The notes: generated by a model from the sequence alone, not told the origin. A stretch of DNA of 64,000 nucleotides from Bacteroidales bacterium (GCA_017454905.1 JAFTCB010000062.1:124001-188000); one strand, 5' to 3'; positions 44,473 to 54,073 are shown, counted from the first letter of the stretch. Numbers and translations are program-made.

Positions 44473-45169
44473 CGATGAAAGAATAGTCAGCAAGCATCTC
44501 CTGCAACTGCCCGCGGGTGTTGAACATGATGGCGTCCAGGATGGACAGGCGCTCCACGAACGGACCGCCGGACTGCCGGTAGGCCGGGAGTCCGGACTTC
44601 AGGAAACGGAGCCGGATGCCCTGCCGGGCAAAATCTTCAAAATGATAAAGGCCCTGCCCGCCGATGGCGTTGACATAGGTGTCGGCACCCAGCCGATGGC
44701 AAAAGTCATAAACCCGGAATTCGCGCTTGAAGCGGCTGTTGCCCGGCAGGTCGGAAGTGCGCCCGATGGGGGTATGGATGTCCAGGTAGTCGCAGACTTC
44801 CCGGATGGAATGCTCCAAGAAGCGTGCAAGGTTCTGCTCCGGCCAGCACAGGATGCGTTCCGCCAGCGCATAACCGTCCGCGAAGCAGGGCGCTTTGTGG
44901 TAAGCCATTTCCAGCGTCCGGAGTTTGTCCTCGACGGCGCGGGGGTTCCGGATCAGCTGCCGGTCCAGGATCAGCCGGGACTCCTTGTTCGAACGGACCT
45001 CCATCCGCAGGTACTCCGGTTTCCCGCCGATCAGGATGCGGTTGCGGTTCACCCAGCCGCTGCGGATATAATCATAGTCGTCCGCCAGCAGGAACAGGTC
45101 CGCACACCGGATCAGTTGCCAGTAAGCCAGATAAGGCAGGAGGTAGGGCTGGTTGGCGGCAAGGGTCAT
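44465..45169 (-). CDS. WbqC family protein
   Basis: 234 residues matching the WbqC-like family throughout: NQPYLLPYLAYWQLIRCADL at the N-terminus, the YDYIRSGWVNRNRIL block and a C-terminal LSILDAIMFN. WbqC proteins occur in O-antigen and related surface-glycan clusters, but a reaction has not been established to my knowledge. Its start overlaps the ATP-grasp-like gene by 4 nt. Confidence 0.85.
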   Translation of the reverse strand: MTLAANQPYLLPYLAYWQLIRCADLFLLADDYDYIRSGWVNRNRILIGGKPEYLRMEVRSNKESRLILDRQLIRNPRAVEDKLRTLEMAYHKAPCFADGYALAERILCWPEQNLARFLEHSIREVCDYLDIHTPIGRTSDLPGNSRFKREFRVYDFCHRLGADTYVNAIGGQGLYHFEDFARQGIRLRFLKSGLPAYRQSGGPFVERLSILDAIMFNTRGQLQEMLADYSFIDG

Positions 45170-46368
45170 AACACATCACAGCAGGCCAGGACGGCAGGGT
45201 CATCAGTGTGCAGGACGCAGGCCTTGCGGTCGTCGCCGATGTTGGTCACCGGCAGGCTGGACGCGCGGAAAAGCCCGGAATCGAAGTAACGCTCGTCCAC
45301 GCAGAGCATCATGCCGCAAAGATAATCATCATAGTGCTTGCCTTCCCAGGTCACGGGATAACTGCGCTGCTCCAGGAAGGGCTGGACCACCATGCCGTCC
45401 ACGGGGCGGATCCCGTCCCGGTCCGGCCGCCACAAGCGGCGCCATTTCAGCCGGTTCGTCAGCGGACCGGCATACAGGCCCTCGCTCTTGCCCAGACGGC
45501 AGGGCTTGAGGATGTACTGGTCTTTGCAGTCGCGCGCATCCGCAAGGATGCCGGCGGCAGCCGGGTCGGCGCCCGCCCAGGTCGGGATGGCGTGGGCGCG
45601 CAGGAACGCCGTCTGCTCCGCATCCAGGAAACGGCCGGTGAAGTCATCATCGAACCAGAGCTGCATGAAGCGCTTGTCGTGGATCAGGAAGACATTGCGG
45701 AAATCACTGATCATCCCGGCATCCATCATGGCCCGCAGGGTATCCGGCCGGAAACCGAGCAGGTCGCGCTGATTGAGGGCACTCACCACGAAGGTCCCTT
45801 CCCGCGACCATTCGCTGCGCTTCGCTTCCACATCGTCCGCTTCGTAGATATCCACCGTGTGCCCGTCCCGCTCGTAGAAGCGTTTGTAGAGCCGGATTTC
45901 GCTGGTGCGGTCCGCACTCTTGAGCACGCAGATCCGGCTGCCCGGAGCGGGCAGTTTCCGCATATACTCCAGCAGCTCCGGATAGCAGGTCCGGCGCTCA
46001 GCCCCGGGGAAGCGCTCCATGAAGCGGTCGGCGAAGCGTTCGCTGAACCAGGACAGGAAGATGCCGTGCGCGAAAAAACGGGAAGTGATCTCGCAGAGTT
46101 TCAACGCCCCGTCCGGGGTAATGATGTAGTCCGGCCGCCAGGTCCCGGCCCGGAACGGATACCGGCTCTGGCACTCCAGGACCGCCATTTCGCGCGGCCC
46201 CAGCGGTATTTTCGAAGGGACGAAGTCCGTATAATGCAGGGCGAAATACTCCGCACAGCGGTAGAGGATGACATGCAGGCGGCGCAGTTCCTCGCGCCGG
46301 GCCGGGGTGATGCCCACGGGGCGGTCATGGAACCACTTGAAGTAGTATGGAGCCAGGTCGCTATACAT
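45166..46368 (-). CDS. ATP-grasp-like protein
   Basis: 400 residues, no signal peptide. The C-terminal half looks like an ATP-grasp fold: KDQYILKPCRLGKSEGLYAG (nucleotide-binding Lys and Gly-rich loop), VVQPFLEQRSYPVTW and LCGMMLCVDERYFDSGLF, with acidic residues where metal ligands are expected. The N-terminal half (LECQSRYPFRAGTWRPDYII, LCEITSRFFAHG) recalls glutathionylspermidine-synthase-like proteins. Such enzymes join a carboxylate to an amine or thiol using ATP. Family membership is an inference from motifs. It overlaps the radical SAM gene by 8 nt and WbqC by 4 nt. Confidence 0.55.
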   Translation of the reverse strand: MYSDLAPYYFKWFHDRPVGITPARREELRRLHVILYRCAEYFALHYTDFVPSKIPLGPREMAVLECQSRYPFRAGTWRPDYIITPDGALKLCEITSRFFAHGIFLSWFSERFADRFMERFPGAERRTCYPELLEYMRKLPAPGSRICVLKSADRTSEIRLYKRFYERDGHTVDIYEADDVEAKRSEWSREGTFVVSALNQRDLLGFRPDTLRAMMDAGMISDFRNVFLIHDKRFMQLWFDDDFTGRFLDAEQTAFLRAHAIPTWAGADPAAAGILADARDCKDQYILKPCRLGKSEGLYAGPLTNRLKWRRLWRPDRDGIRPVDGMVVQPFLEQRSYPVTWEGKHYDDYLCGMMLCVDERYFDSGLFRASSLPVTNIGDDRKACVLHTDDPAVLACCDVL

Positions 46369-47602
46369 GCTCGAAAAGCGTCGACTGGTAGCCCAGGCAC
46401 TGGAATCCGTTGGCGTTGACCAGGGGGATTTCCTGCTCGGTGATGCCCAGCTGGCAGCGCACCCAGTAGCAGATGCTGATGCTCATGCCGAGCGTGTCGG
46501 TGTAGTTGCGCATCTTCGCCAGCGCCTCGCGGCTGAGAGCCCGGTCGGGGGCGGTCCGTCCACGCTGCTTGCGGTGATCGGCGTTGGACGGCGGCAGATA
46601 GGCATCATAGAGTTGCCGTTCCAGATCGCTGCCGAAACGGCCCAGCAGGGGCCCGAGCATAGCCAGGTTCTCCATGCAGGCCGTCAGGAACTCCGGTTTG
46701 TAGTTGATGATCCCAGCGTCGTGCAGGGCATCGAAGAAGGAGCGGATGTGTCCGTCGGTCAGCCAGGGCGTGAAGATGGGCTGGACCAGCGCCGAATCGG
46801 CCCGGACACCCCGTTCCCGGCACAGCCGGACGGCACGCATCCGCTCGGAAAGCGGAGCGGCATAGGGCTCCAGCAGGTCCCGGAAAGCGTCGGGCATGAT
46901 GGAGACGCTCGTGTTGAACTGCATCTTGCCCTGAAGCTGTTCGAAAAGGTCCAGCACGGACTCCCCGCCGTCCTTGATCTGCAGATGCTCCGCTCCGGCC
47001 TTGGAGGCGATGAAAAGCCGCGCGCGCGATTCGGGGCACGCACGGAAATGCGCGATGAATTCGCGCAGGATCCGGTGGGCGATGCCCGTCAGCAGCGTCG
47101 CTTCCTGGAAGGCTTCCGTCTTCGGGGAGAAATAGTAATAATGCGGCCGGTTTTCGCTTCCGGGGCCGTTTTTCTCCGCCAGCAGACGGCGCACATACAG
47201 ATGGTAATTCTCCAGGGCGATGAGCGGCTGCTCATGCACCCCGTCCGTGACCAGGCAGTACTGGCAGCCCACGCCGCAGCCCCGGACGGGATTGATCTCG
47301 AAGGTCAGCGTGGGGCAGCGCCCGGTGTAGTTGTGGATTTCCGTCCGCTCGGTGAGCGGATCGATGGCCTGCAGGGTATACCGGGGATGCGGCAGCAGCG
47401 TCCGTTCCTGCAGGCGCCGGGCGAACAGGCGTCCGCCCCGCTCCAGCGCTTCCAGCGTCTCGGCGGAGGGTTGCACTGAAACGCCCAACTCCCGAAGCCG
47501 GGCCGCATCGACAGGATGCTTCGCCAGGTCCGGGAGTTGATAGATATCGGTGGCTCCGGAATAGACCGGAGTATAAGGTATCCAATCAGGCACGTCCGCC
47601 AT
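46361..47602 (-). CDS. Radical SAM protein (spore-photoproduct-lyase-like)
   Basis: 413 residues from the ATG at 47602 (MADVPDWIPYTP); it overlaps the end of efp by 17 nt. The cluster-binding motif is RGCGVGCQYC (C-x3-C-x2-C), preceded by LTFEINPV, the arrangement of the SplB-like branch (COG1533 type). YYYFSPKTEAFQE and FNTSVSIMPDA follow in the barrel. There is no second iron-sulfur motif or SPASM domain. The reaction is unknown. Although it lies directly after efp, it does not look like the lysine aminomutase EpmB. Confidence 0.8.
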   Translation of the reverse strand: MADVPDWIPYTPVYSGATDIYQLPDLAKHPVDAARLRELGVSVQPSAETLEALERGGRLFARRLQERTLLPHPRYTLQAIDPLTERTEIHNYTGRCPTLTFEINPVRGCGVGCQYCLVTDGVHEQPLIALENYHLYVRRLLAEKNGPGSENRPHYYYFSPKTEAFQEATLLTGIAHRILREFIAHFRACPESRARLFIASKAGAEHLQIKDGGESVLDLFEQLQGKMQFNTSVSIMPDAFRDLLEPYAAPLSERMRAVRLCRERGVRADSALVQPIFTPWLTDGHIRSFFDALHDAGIINYKPEFLTACMENLAMLGPLLGRFGSDLERQLYDAYLPPSNADHRKQRGRTAPDRALSREALAKMRNYTDTLGMSISICYWVRCQLGITEQEIPLVNANGFQCLGYQSTLFEHV

Positions 47603-48149
47603 AAGAACGGTCAGCCGTGTTGACGTTGATCTTTTCACCGGTCTCGATGAAAAGCGGAACCATCACCTTGGCACCGGTCTCGAGCGTGACTTCCTTGAGG
47701 GCGGAGGTAGAAGCGGTGTTGCCCTTGACGGCCGGCTCGGAATAGGTAACCTCGAGGGTGACATAGGTCGGGAGTTCGCAGGTCAGGCAGCGCTCTTCGC
47801 CGACGACGAACATCATCTCGACATGCTGGCCCTCCTTCATCAGGTCGGCATTCTCCACGACATCCTTCGGGAGCAGGATCTGCTCGTAGGTCTCTTCGTG
47901 CATGAAGTTGAAACCGTCCTCCTCGGCATAGAGGAACTGGTAGGGACGGCGCTCGACTTCGATCGTCTCGATCTTCATGCCGGCAGTGAAGGTGTTCTCG
48001 AGGATGTTGCCGTTCTCCAGGTTGCGGAGCTTGGTCTTGACGAAAGCGGGGCCTTTGCCCGGCTTGACGTGCTGGAACCAGACAATCTGGCAGGGCTTGC
48101 CGTTGTACTTGAGGAAAAGGCCGTTCTTGAAATCAGCTGTTGTTGCCAT
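47586..48149 (-). CDS. efp: Translation elongation factor P
   Basis: 187 residues, three-domain length. EF-P enters the ribosomal E site and relieves stalling at polyproline. The tip loop reads KPGKGPAF with Lys32 at the position modified in E. coli (Lys34). The proline after GKG resembles the loop of actinobacterial EF-P that works unmodified, so modification may not be needed here (inference). The C-terminal TGAKVMVPLFIETGEKINVN is typical. First gene of a six-gene overlapping operon. Confidence 0.96.
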   Translation of the reverse strand: MATTADFKNGLFLKYNGKPCQIVWFQHVKPGKGPAFVKTKLRNLENGNILENTFTAGMKIETIEVERRPYQFLYAEEDGFNFMHEETYEQILLPKDVVENADLMKEGQHVEMMFVVGEERCLTCELPTYVTLEVTYSEPAVKGNTASTSALKEVTLETGAKVMVPLFIETGEKINVNTADRSYGGRA

Positions 48150-48186
48150 AAATGTATCTTTTTAGTTTGAATTAGCAGATAATCGG

Positions 48187-48195
48187 ACAAATTTA
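48187..48195 (-). promoter_or_regulatory. -7 element of the efp operon
   Basis: The minus strand reads TAAATTTGT, matching TAnnTTTG, 37 nt upstream of the efp ATG and just beyond the ispH stop. It probably drives the whole efp-to-aminotransferase operon. Confidence 0.5.
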
Positions 48196-48209
48196 ACGAA
48201 ATGCCTGAA

Positions 48210-49103
48210 TTAATGCAAATTTTTGATGGCTTCAGCCACTTCTTCCAGCAGCCATTTGGGTGTGGAGGTGGCCCCGCAGACCCCTACCCGGTCGTCCGGA
48301 CGGAACCATTCGCTCCGCAGGCCGGAGACGGAACCGATGTGCCAGGTGCGGGGGTTGGCCCGGCGGCAGAGCTCGCAGAGCACCCGCCCGTTGGAGCTTT
48401 CGCGCCCCGATACGAAGATGACCACGTCGTGGCTGCGGGCAAAATCCTGGAGTTCGCGGTGGCGGGACGCAACCTGCTGGCAGATGGTATCATGGACGGT
48501 CAGGGCAGCGCCCCGCATGGCCGCCTGCAGGCAGGCACGCACGGCCGCATACCCTTCCGGGCTCTTCGTCGTCTGGGAGAACAGTTCGATGTCATGGTCC
48601 GGCCGGATGCTGCAGTCCGCCAGACGCTCCCGCAGCTGCTCCACGGTCTCGACCACGATGACGCCTCCTTCCTCAACCTGTCCCACCAGGCCGAGGACCT
48701 CGGGATGGCCGATCTTGCCGAAAAGCACCACCTGGCCGCCGGCGGGCGCAACACGCGCATACGCTTCCCGGATTTTCTTCTGGAGGCCGAGCACCACGGG
48801 GCAGGTGCAGTCGATGACCTTGATGCCGGATTTCCGGAGGGCTTCATAGACCTGGGGCGGTTCGCCGTGAGCCCGGATCAGCAGCGTATCCCCGACCACC
48901 GGACGGGATGTCGAGTCCAGGTCTTCCTTGACCAGGGTGATGAGGCCGCGGGACTCCAGCCGGGCGAGCTCTTCTTCGTTGTGCACGATGGCTCCGAGCG
49001 AGAACAGACGCCCCTCGCCGGCATCGAGGAACTCCTCGGCCGTGCCGATGGCGCGGATCACGCCTCCGCAGAAACCGGAATGGGGATCGATCCCGACGGT
49101 CAT
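48210..49103 (-). CDS. ispH: 4-hydroxy-3-methylbut-2-enyl diphosphate reductase IspH
   Basis: 297 residues. Last step of the MEP isoprenoid pathway, making IPP and DMAPP with a [4Fe-4S] cluster. The three cluster cysteines are in SGFCGGV (Cys12), DCTCPVV and DTICQQ; IRAHGEPP and SGRESSNGRVL supply substrate residues, and GATSTPKWLLEEV ends the enzyme as usual. It overlaps cmk by 4 nt, a pairing seen in other Bacteroidetes. Confidence 0.95.
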   Translation of the reverse strand: MTVGIDPHSGFCGGVIRAIGTAEEFLDAGEGRLFSLGAIVHNEEELARLESRGLITLVKEDLDSTSRPVVGDTLLIRAHGEPPQVYEALRKSGIKVIDCTCPVVLGLQKKIREAYARVAPAGGQVVLFGKIGHPEVLGLVGQVEEGGVIVVETVEQLRERLADCSIRPDHDIELFSQTTKSPEGYAAVRACLQAAMRGAALTVHDTICQQVASRHRELQDFARSHDVVIFVSGRESSNGRVLCELCRRANPRTWHIGSVSGLRSEWFRPDDRVGVCGATSTPKWLLEEVAEAIKNLH

Positions 49104-49816
49104 TCCTGCTTGCCTCCGTCAGTGCCGGGAGCATCCAGCAGGCCGAACTTCCCCCGGATCAGGCCCTCCGCCCAGGCAATCTCATCGGTCAACCCCATCT
49201 CGGAATTGTCCAGTTCGAAAGCGTCCTCCGCACGCCGCAGCGGCGAAGTCGCGCGGTGGGAATCGATATAGTCGCGCTCCAAGAGATTCTTCATCACCTC
49301 TTCGAAGACCGGATTCTCCCCCTTCGAGACCAGCTCGTCGAAACGGCGCTGGGTGCGCACCTCCGGCCGGGCGGTCATGAAGATCTTGACCTCGGCATCC
49401 GGGAAGACGGTGGTGCCGATGTCGCGGCCGTCCATCACGACGCGGCCGGCGGCGGAGAACTCATGCAGCCGGCGGTCCACATAGGCGCGCACATAAGGTA
49501 CGGCCGCGATGGGGCTGACCTGCGAGGAAACTTCCATCGTGCGGATCTCTTTCTCGATGTTGCGCTCGCCCAGGAACAGGACGGTCCCCTGCCCGAAATG
49601 CAGGTCCAGCGTTTCCAGGGCCTTTTCCAGGACAGGATCGATGGTATTGTCGGAGGCGATCAGGCCCTGCTCCTGCGCGAAGAGGGTCACGCCGCGGTAC
49701 ATCGCGCCCGAATCCAGATAGAGGAAATCAAAATGCTGCGCGATCAGGCGCGCCAGCGTGCTCTTGCCGGTCGAAGAAAAGCCGTCAATGGCAATGGTGA
49801 TATCAGGAAATCGCAT
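49100..49816 (-). CDS. cmk: Cytidylate kinase
   Basis: 238 residues. Phosphorylates CMP and dCMP. P-loop GFSSTGKST (the family also uses GPSGSGKST), LDSGAMYRGVTLFA with the CMP-binding residues, VVMDGRDIGTTVFPDA and the IFMTARPEVRTQRRFDEL lid region are all present. It has its own -7 element and overlaps ispH at its 3' end. Confidence 0.95.
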   Translation of the reverse strand: MRFPDITIAIDGFSSTGKSTLARLIAQHFDFLYLDSGAMYRGVTLFAQEQGLIASDNTIDPVLEKALETLDLHFGQGTVLFLGERNIEKEIRTMEVSSQVSPIAAVPYVRAYVDRRLHEFSAAGRVVMDGRDIGTTVFPDAEVKIFMTARPEVRTQRRFDELVSKGENPVFEEVMKNLLERDYIDSHRATSPLRRAEDAFELDNSEMGLTDEIAWAEGLIRGKFGLLDAPGTDGGKQE

Positions 49817-49834
49817 AATCGTGTGGTCTAGTCC

Positions 49835-49843
49835 ACAAATATA
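49835..49843 (-). promoter_or_regulatory. -7 element of cmk-ispH
   Basis: The minus strand reads TATATTTGT, 18 nt upstream of the cmk ATG, in the 34-nt gap after the GH127-like gene. Confidence 0.55.
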
Positions 49844-49850
49844 AGTCTTT

Positions 49851-51476
49851 TTATTGAATGATGACCTTGCTGTAGCCGCTCTCCCGGCAGACCTTCGGGT
49901 CCAGCAGATGCCAGACCGGCGTGGCGGGGCCGTCGCCCTCCACCCCGTACAGGAGCGGTCCGACCAGGTGCTTGACCGCGCCCGGTTCCGGCTCCTGGTC
50001 CACGGCCGCCAGGCGGAACGTCAGGCGGATCCGGTCGCCGGTCCGCCATTTGCGCGCAATGCGCAGGAAGCCATCCTCGAACACGGCCGGGACCTCCTCG
50101 CCGCAGACCTCCACCCGGAGGTCCTCCGCCCCGTAGGGACGGCGCAGCCGCAGGGCAGCCAGGGACGGTGAAGCCTTCCGGATGCTGAGCAGGATCTCCC
50201 CCTGCTCCGGGTCGAAGGGATAGTTGGTCTTCTCGTCCAGTTGCAAGCCGTCCAGATCCAGCGTGCAGTCGCGGTAAAAAGGCAGCACCACATCCCTGCC
50301 CTGCCGGAAGAAGGCATAAGCGGCAGCGGAGCCGAGTCCCTCCGCCCCGCGCATCGTGCAGCACCAGGAGGCTTCGTCCGTACGGACGGCCAGGTCGTGG
50401 CGGTGCGTGTGGAGCGAAGGGCAGAAATCGCAACCGAAGCCGCCGTTCTCCCGCTGGTCATGGCAAAGGCCGTTGTAGTAGATCAGTTCGGCCTGGTCCA
50501 GGTACTTCGGATCGCCGGTGTGCTGCCACAACTGCACGGCAACCATGTACGAATCCACCACGGCGCAGGGCTCCGACCAGGTGTCATAGCGGCAGAACCA
50601 GTTGTAGTTCTGGTAGCCCTCGGTCATGCCGTACTGCCGGTACAGCTCCCAGCGCTTCTGCACCTCGGGGATGTAGGATTCGTCGCCCGTGATCTCCGCA
50701 TAGCGGATCAGGCCCCGGCAGGCGGTCAGCGAGGCATGGGTCTGCGCCCGGATACCGACCAGGTCCACTTCCAGGAAGCGGGCGATCAGTTCGTCGATCA
50801 ATTCCTTCAGCTCCTCCCCGCCGATGAGTTTGTAGGCGTGGATCAGGCCTTCCATGCCGATGAACACGCAGCCGATATCCGAAGACAGCACCCACTGGGC
50901 GTCATTGTAGACGATTTCGCCGATGGCGTCGCCGAGGTTCTTGCGGCGGCTCTCCGGGTCGATGGGATAGTCCTTGAACATTCCCTTCCCCTTCATGAAG
51001 AGCCCGTCGACGATGGCCCGGATGCGCTCCAGCGCCACGGGATTGCCCGTCCATTCATAATACTCGCACAGCCCCCGCAGCACCCAGCCGTTGCCGGAGA
51101 GCTGCTGTTCGTTGAGCACTCCGTCGTATTCCGGCCCGAAATAGCCGTCGGCGTTCATGAATTGCGGATAATGGTCCAGGATGGTCTGCAGGTAGAGCGG
51201 CTCCCGTCCGCTGGCACGCGCATCGCACACCAGGCCCAGCACGATGCGCCCCTGGGCATCGCCCGGCCACTCCAGCCACAGGCGGGAATGGAAAACAGAG
51301 TCCGGACGGTACATCTCGTCCTCCAGACGGTCGAAATTGCGGTCAATCCGCACGGCCAGTTCGCCGCCGGTCCGGATGGCTTCCGGCGGTACGGGCAGGA
51401 TGCCGTTCTGCTGCGTGCAGGACACGGCCAGCAGCAGGTAGCCCGACAAAAGGGTTGACAGGATACTACGGTACAT
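49851..51476 (-). CDS. GH127-like lipoprotein, putative beta-L-arabinofuranosidase
   Basis: 541 residues with lipobox LAVSC. An (alpha/alpha) barrel is evident in repeated helices (ICEYYEWTG-type, WVLRGLCEYYEWTG, WVLSSDIGCVFIGMEGL, CAVVDSYMVAVQLW), followed by a C-terminal beta domain. The cysteine pair in EASWCCTMRGAEG and the GFGCDFC motif before it correspond to the zinc-cysteine site of GH127 enzymes, where a cysteine is the nucleophile. GH127 and relatives release beta-L-arabinofuranose. Arabinose is a side chain of RG-I and RG-II, which fits the pectin genes, though this gene lies among core genes. Family assignment is moderate. Confidence 0.6.
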   Translation of the reverse strand: MYRSILSTLLSGYLLLAVSCTQQNGILPVPPEAIRTGGELAVRIDRNFDRLEDEMYRPDSVFHSRLWLEWPGDAQGRIVLGLVCDARASGREPLYLQTILDHYPQFMNADGYFGPEYDGVLNEQQLSGNGWVLRGLCEYYEWTGNPVALERIRAIVDGLFMKGKGMFKDYPIDPESRRKNLGDAIGEIVYNDAQWVLSSDIGCVFIGMEGLIHAYKLIGGEELKELIDELIARFLEVDLVGIRAQTHASLTACRGLIRYAEITGDESYIPEVQKRWELYRQYGMTEGYQNYNWFCRYDTWSEPCAVVDSYMVAVQLWQHTGDPKYLDQAELIYYNGLCHDQRENGGFGCDFCPSLHTHRHDLAVRTDEASWCCTMRGAEGLGSAAAYAFFRQGRDVVLPFYRDCTLDLDGLQLDEKTNYPFDPEQGEILLSIRKASPSLAALRLRRPYGAEDLRVEVCGEEVPAVFEDGFLRIARKWRTGDRIRLTFRLAAVDQEPEPGAVKHLVGPLLYGVEGDGPATPVWHLLDPKVCRESGYSKVIIQ

Positions 51477-51511
51477 ATCTGATTGTGTTTGGTCTTGCGT
51501 TTCCGGGCCGG

Positions 51512-52294
51512 CTATTTGCCGGCGGCCAAGGCACGCTCATGCTCCGCCAGGGCGCGCTCCACGGAGACGGAGCGCTTGAGGATGAAGCCCGAACCGAGGT
51601 ACTTGGTACGGACGTCTTCGTCCGCGGCAAGCGCCTGGGGAGTGCCCTGCTGCAGGATCGTCCCCTCGTACAGGAGGTAGGCACGGTCCGTGATGGCGAG
51701 GGTCTCGCCGACATTGTGGTCGGTGATGATCACGCCGATATTGCGGTATTTAAGTTTGGCGATGATATACTGGATGTCCTCCACGGCGATCGGGTCCACG
51801 CCGGCGAACGGCTCGTCCAGCAGGATGAACTTGGGATCGATGGCCAGGGCGCGGGCGATCTCGCAACGTCGCCGCTCGCCGCCGGAGAGCTGGATGCCCA
51901 GGGACTTGCGCACCTTGGACAGGTTGAACTCGTCGATCAGCGACTCCAGGCGCTGGCGCCGCTGTGCGCGCGGAATCCCCCGCATTTCCATCACGGATTC
52001 GATATTGTCTTCGACGGACATCTTGCGGAAGACGGACGCATCCTGGGGCAGGTACCCGATCCCCTTCTGGGCGCGCAGGTACATCGGCAGTTCCGTGATC
52101 TCCTCGTCATCAAGGAAAACCCGTCCGGCATTGGGGACGATCTGTCCCGTGATCATGTAGAAACTGGTGGTCTTGCCGGCTCCGTTGGGTCCGAGGAAGC
52201 CCACGATCTCTCCCTGTTCCACTTCCATCGAGACGCCCTTGACGACCGTCCGCAGACCGTATTTCTTGACGAGATTCTCGCAGCGTAGTTTCAT
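51512..52294 (-). CDS. lptB: LPS export ABC transporter ATP-binding protein LptB
   Basis: 260 residues. ATPase that powers lipopolysaccharide extraction with LptFG. Walker [11 protein letters not shown]-loop YLPQDASVF, signature LSGGERRR, Walker [16 protein letters not shown] and the switch His in ITDHNVGE are all present; [17 protein letters not shown] and [13 protein letters not shown] are typical of LptB. The C-terminus has about 20 extra residues. It starts 4 nt after dnaX. Confidence 0.95.
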   Translation of the reverse strand: MKLRCENLVKKYGLRTVVKGVSMEVEQGEIVGFLGPNGAGKTTSFYMITGQIVPNAGRVFLDDEEITELPMYLRAQKGIGYLPQDASVFRKMSVEDNIESVMEMRGIPRAQRRQRLESLIDEFNLSKVRKSLGIQLSGGERRRCEIARALAIDPKFILLDEPFAGVDPIAVEDIQYIIAKLKYRNIGVIITDHNVGETLAITDRAYLLYEGTILQQGTPQALAADEDVRTKYLGSGFILKRSVSVERALAEHERALAAGK

Positions 52295-52298
52295 AAGC

Positions 52299-54068
52299 CT
52301 ATTTGATATCCAGTCCGAGGTCCACGACCAGGTTGCGGACTTCTTCGTTCTTGCTCATCAGGTCTTCCGCCTTTTCCGAAGGCATGTAGATGCGCGGGGC
52401 CTGTTCTTCTTCGGGCAGCACGGCGGGTTCCAGGCGGATGCGGCTGCAGCCCGTCAGGGTGACGAAACGGCTTTCCAGGTCGCGCAGGATGCGTTCTTCG
52501 ATCCATTTCTTCTGGGCTTCGTTGGTCACGGTGAAGGACACGACCTTGCGGTCGCCTTCTTCGCGGAAGTCCAGGTTGGCGTTGGCCAGGGCGTTTGTCA
52601 GGCGCGGCTGGCTGCTGTACATCGCCGCCAGGTCTTTCCATTTGGCGGCGAGTTCTTCGTCCGGGGGGAGCGCCGGCTCCTGCTCCGCTTCCTTCGCCGC
52701 CGGCTGCACCACGTCCGGTTCCTCCTCGCTGAGAAGTGCACTCAGCGACAGCGACGACCCGGACTTCGGCGTCCTGCGGGGCTTCGGCTGAGCCGGCTCC
52801 TCCCGGACGGTATTACCGGGCGTATCCTTCTCCTGTCTGCGGATGGCTTCCGGCGCCGGATCTGCCGCCGGACGGAGTGCAGGCGCTGCCGGCGAAGGAG
52901 CCGCAGGTGCAGGCACAGCAGGAGAAGAAACTGCAGGCGAAGGAGCTGCCGGGCGCTGCGACGCGGTTTCCGGCTGATTCTGCAAGAACGCCAGTTTCAT
53001 CAGGGTGAATTCGATATGCAGCCTCGGATTCGTCGCCAGACGATACCCCGCCTCGCACTGCGTCGTGATGCCCAGCGCGTCATACAGCCACTTCACGCTG
53101 CACCTGCCGCCCTGCTCCTGATACCGGGCGCGAAGCGAATCCGGCAGGTCCAGCAACGCCTCGAGCCCGCCCGTGCGGCTCACCAGCAGGTCCCGCAGGT
53201 GCGCGCTCAGCGCAGAGACGAAATGCAGCGCATTGAAGCCCTTCGACAGGATCTCATCGAAAGAGAGCAGCGCCGTCGCATAATCACCGGCCAGGAACGC
53301 ATCCACCAGGCGGAAACTGTACTCATAGTCCAGTACGCCCAGGTTGCGGATCACGTCTTCGTAGTGGATATCCGTCCCGCAGAATGCGACCGTCTGGTCG
53401 AAAAGGGTCAGCGCGTCGCGCATCGCACCGTCCGCCTTATGGGCGATCACGTGCAGGGACTCGTCATCCACCGTGATCCCTTCCTTCCCGGCGATGCCCC
53501 GCAGGTTGCGCACGATGTCGGGCACGCCGATGCGGTTGAAGTCATATGTCTGGCAGCGGCTCAGGATGGTCGGCAGGATCTTGTGCTTCTCCGTGGTGGC
53601 CAGGATGAAGATGGCATGTGCGGGCGGCTCCTCCAGCGTCTTGAGGAAGGCGTTGAAAGCCGACTGCGAGAGCATGTGCACCTCATCGATGATATAGACC
53701 GAATAGCGTCCCACCTGCGGCGGAATCTGCACCTGGTCCATCAGGTTCTTGATGTCTTCGACGCCGTTGTTGGAAGCCGCGTCCAGTTCATGGATGCAAT
53801 ACGAACGGCCCTCCGCGAAAGAACGGCAGGAATCGCACTCCCCGCACGGCTCCAGGTCCGGACCCGGATGGGCGCAGTTGATCGTCTTGGCGAAGATGCG
53901 AGCGGCACTGGTTTTGCCTACGCCACGGGGGCCGCAGAACAGATAGGCGTGCGCCAGCTGGCCGCGCTGGATCGAGTTCTTCAGGGTCCTGGCGATATTG
54001 TCCTGTCCGATCAGGGATTCGAAAGAGTCCGGACGGTATTTTCGGGCTGATACAACGTAGTCTGACAT
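52299..54068 (-). CDS. dnaX: DNA polymerase III subunit gamma/tau
   Basis: 589 residues. Clamp-loader ATPase: Walker A GPRGVGKT, the zinc-binding cysteines of [15 protein letters not shown], Walker [11 protein letters not shown] and sensor-1 [18 protein letters not shown] low-complexity Pro/Ala/Ser linker (about residues 365-410) leads to a tau-like C-terminal domain. No A-rich slippery site for a programmed frameshift is evident, so a separate gamma form is not expected. Divergent promoter with the gene at 54107. Confidence 0.95.
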   Translation of the reverse strand: MSDYVVSARKYRPDSFESLIGQDNIARTLKNSIQRGQLAHAYLFCGPRGVGKTSAARIFAKTINCAHPGPDLEPCGECDSCRSFAEGRSYCIHELDAASNNGVEDIKNLMDQVQIPPQVGRYSVYIIDEVHMLSQSAFNAFLKTLEEPPAHAIFILATTEKHKILPTILSRCQTYDFNRIGVPDIVRNLRGIAGKEGITVDDESLHVIAHKADGAMRDALTLFDQTVAFCGTDIHYEDVIRNLGVLDYEYSFRLVDAFLAGDYATALLSFDEILSKGFNALHFVSALSAHLRDLLVSRTGGLEALLDLPDSLRARYQEQGGRCSVKWLYDALGITTQCEAGYRLATNPRLHIEFTLMKLAFLQNQPETASQRPAAPSPAVSSPAVPAPAAPSPAAPALRPAADPAPEAIRRQEKDTPGNTVREEPAQPKPRRTPKSGSSLSLSALLSEEEPDVVQPAAKEAEQEPALPPDEELAAKWKDLAAMYSSQPRLTNALANANLDFREEGDRKVVSFTVTNEAQKKWIEERILRDLESRFVTLTGCSRIRLEPAVLPEEEQAPRIYMPSEKAEDLMSKNEEVRNLVVDLGLDIK

Positions 54069-54073
54069 AGTTT

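Noticed and set aside
46361-47602. Radical SAM gene after efp as the EF-P modification enzyme EpmB
   Set aside because: The motif context (FEINPVRGCGVGCQYC) is that of the SplB-like branch, not the lysine-2,3-aminomutase branch, and no EpmA-like synthetase is present.
52299-54068. Programmed frameshift in dnaX producing a separate gamma subunit
   Set aside because: No A-rich slippery heptamer with downstream stem is seen in the linker-coding region.
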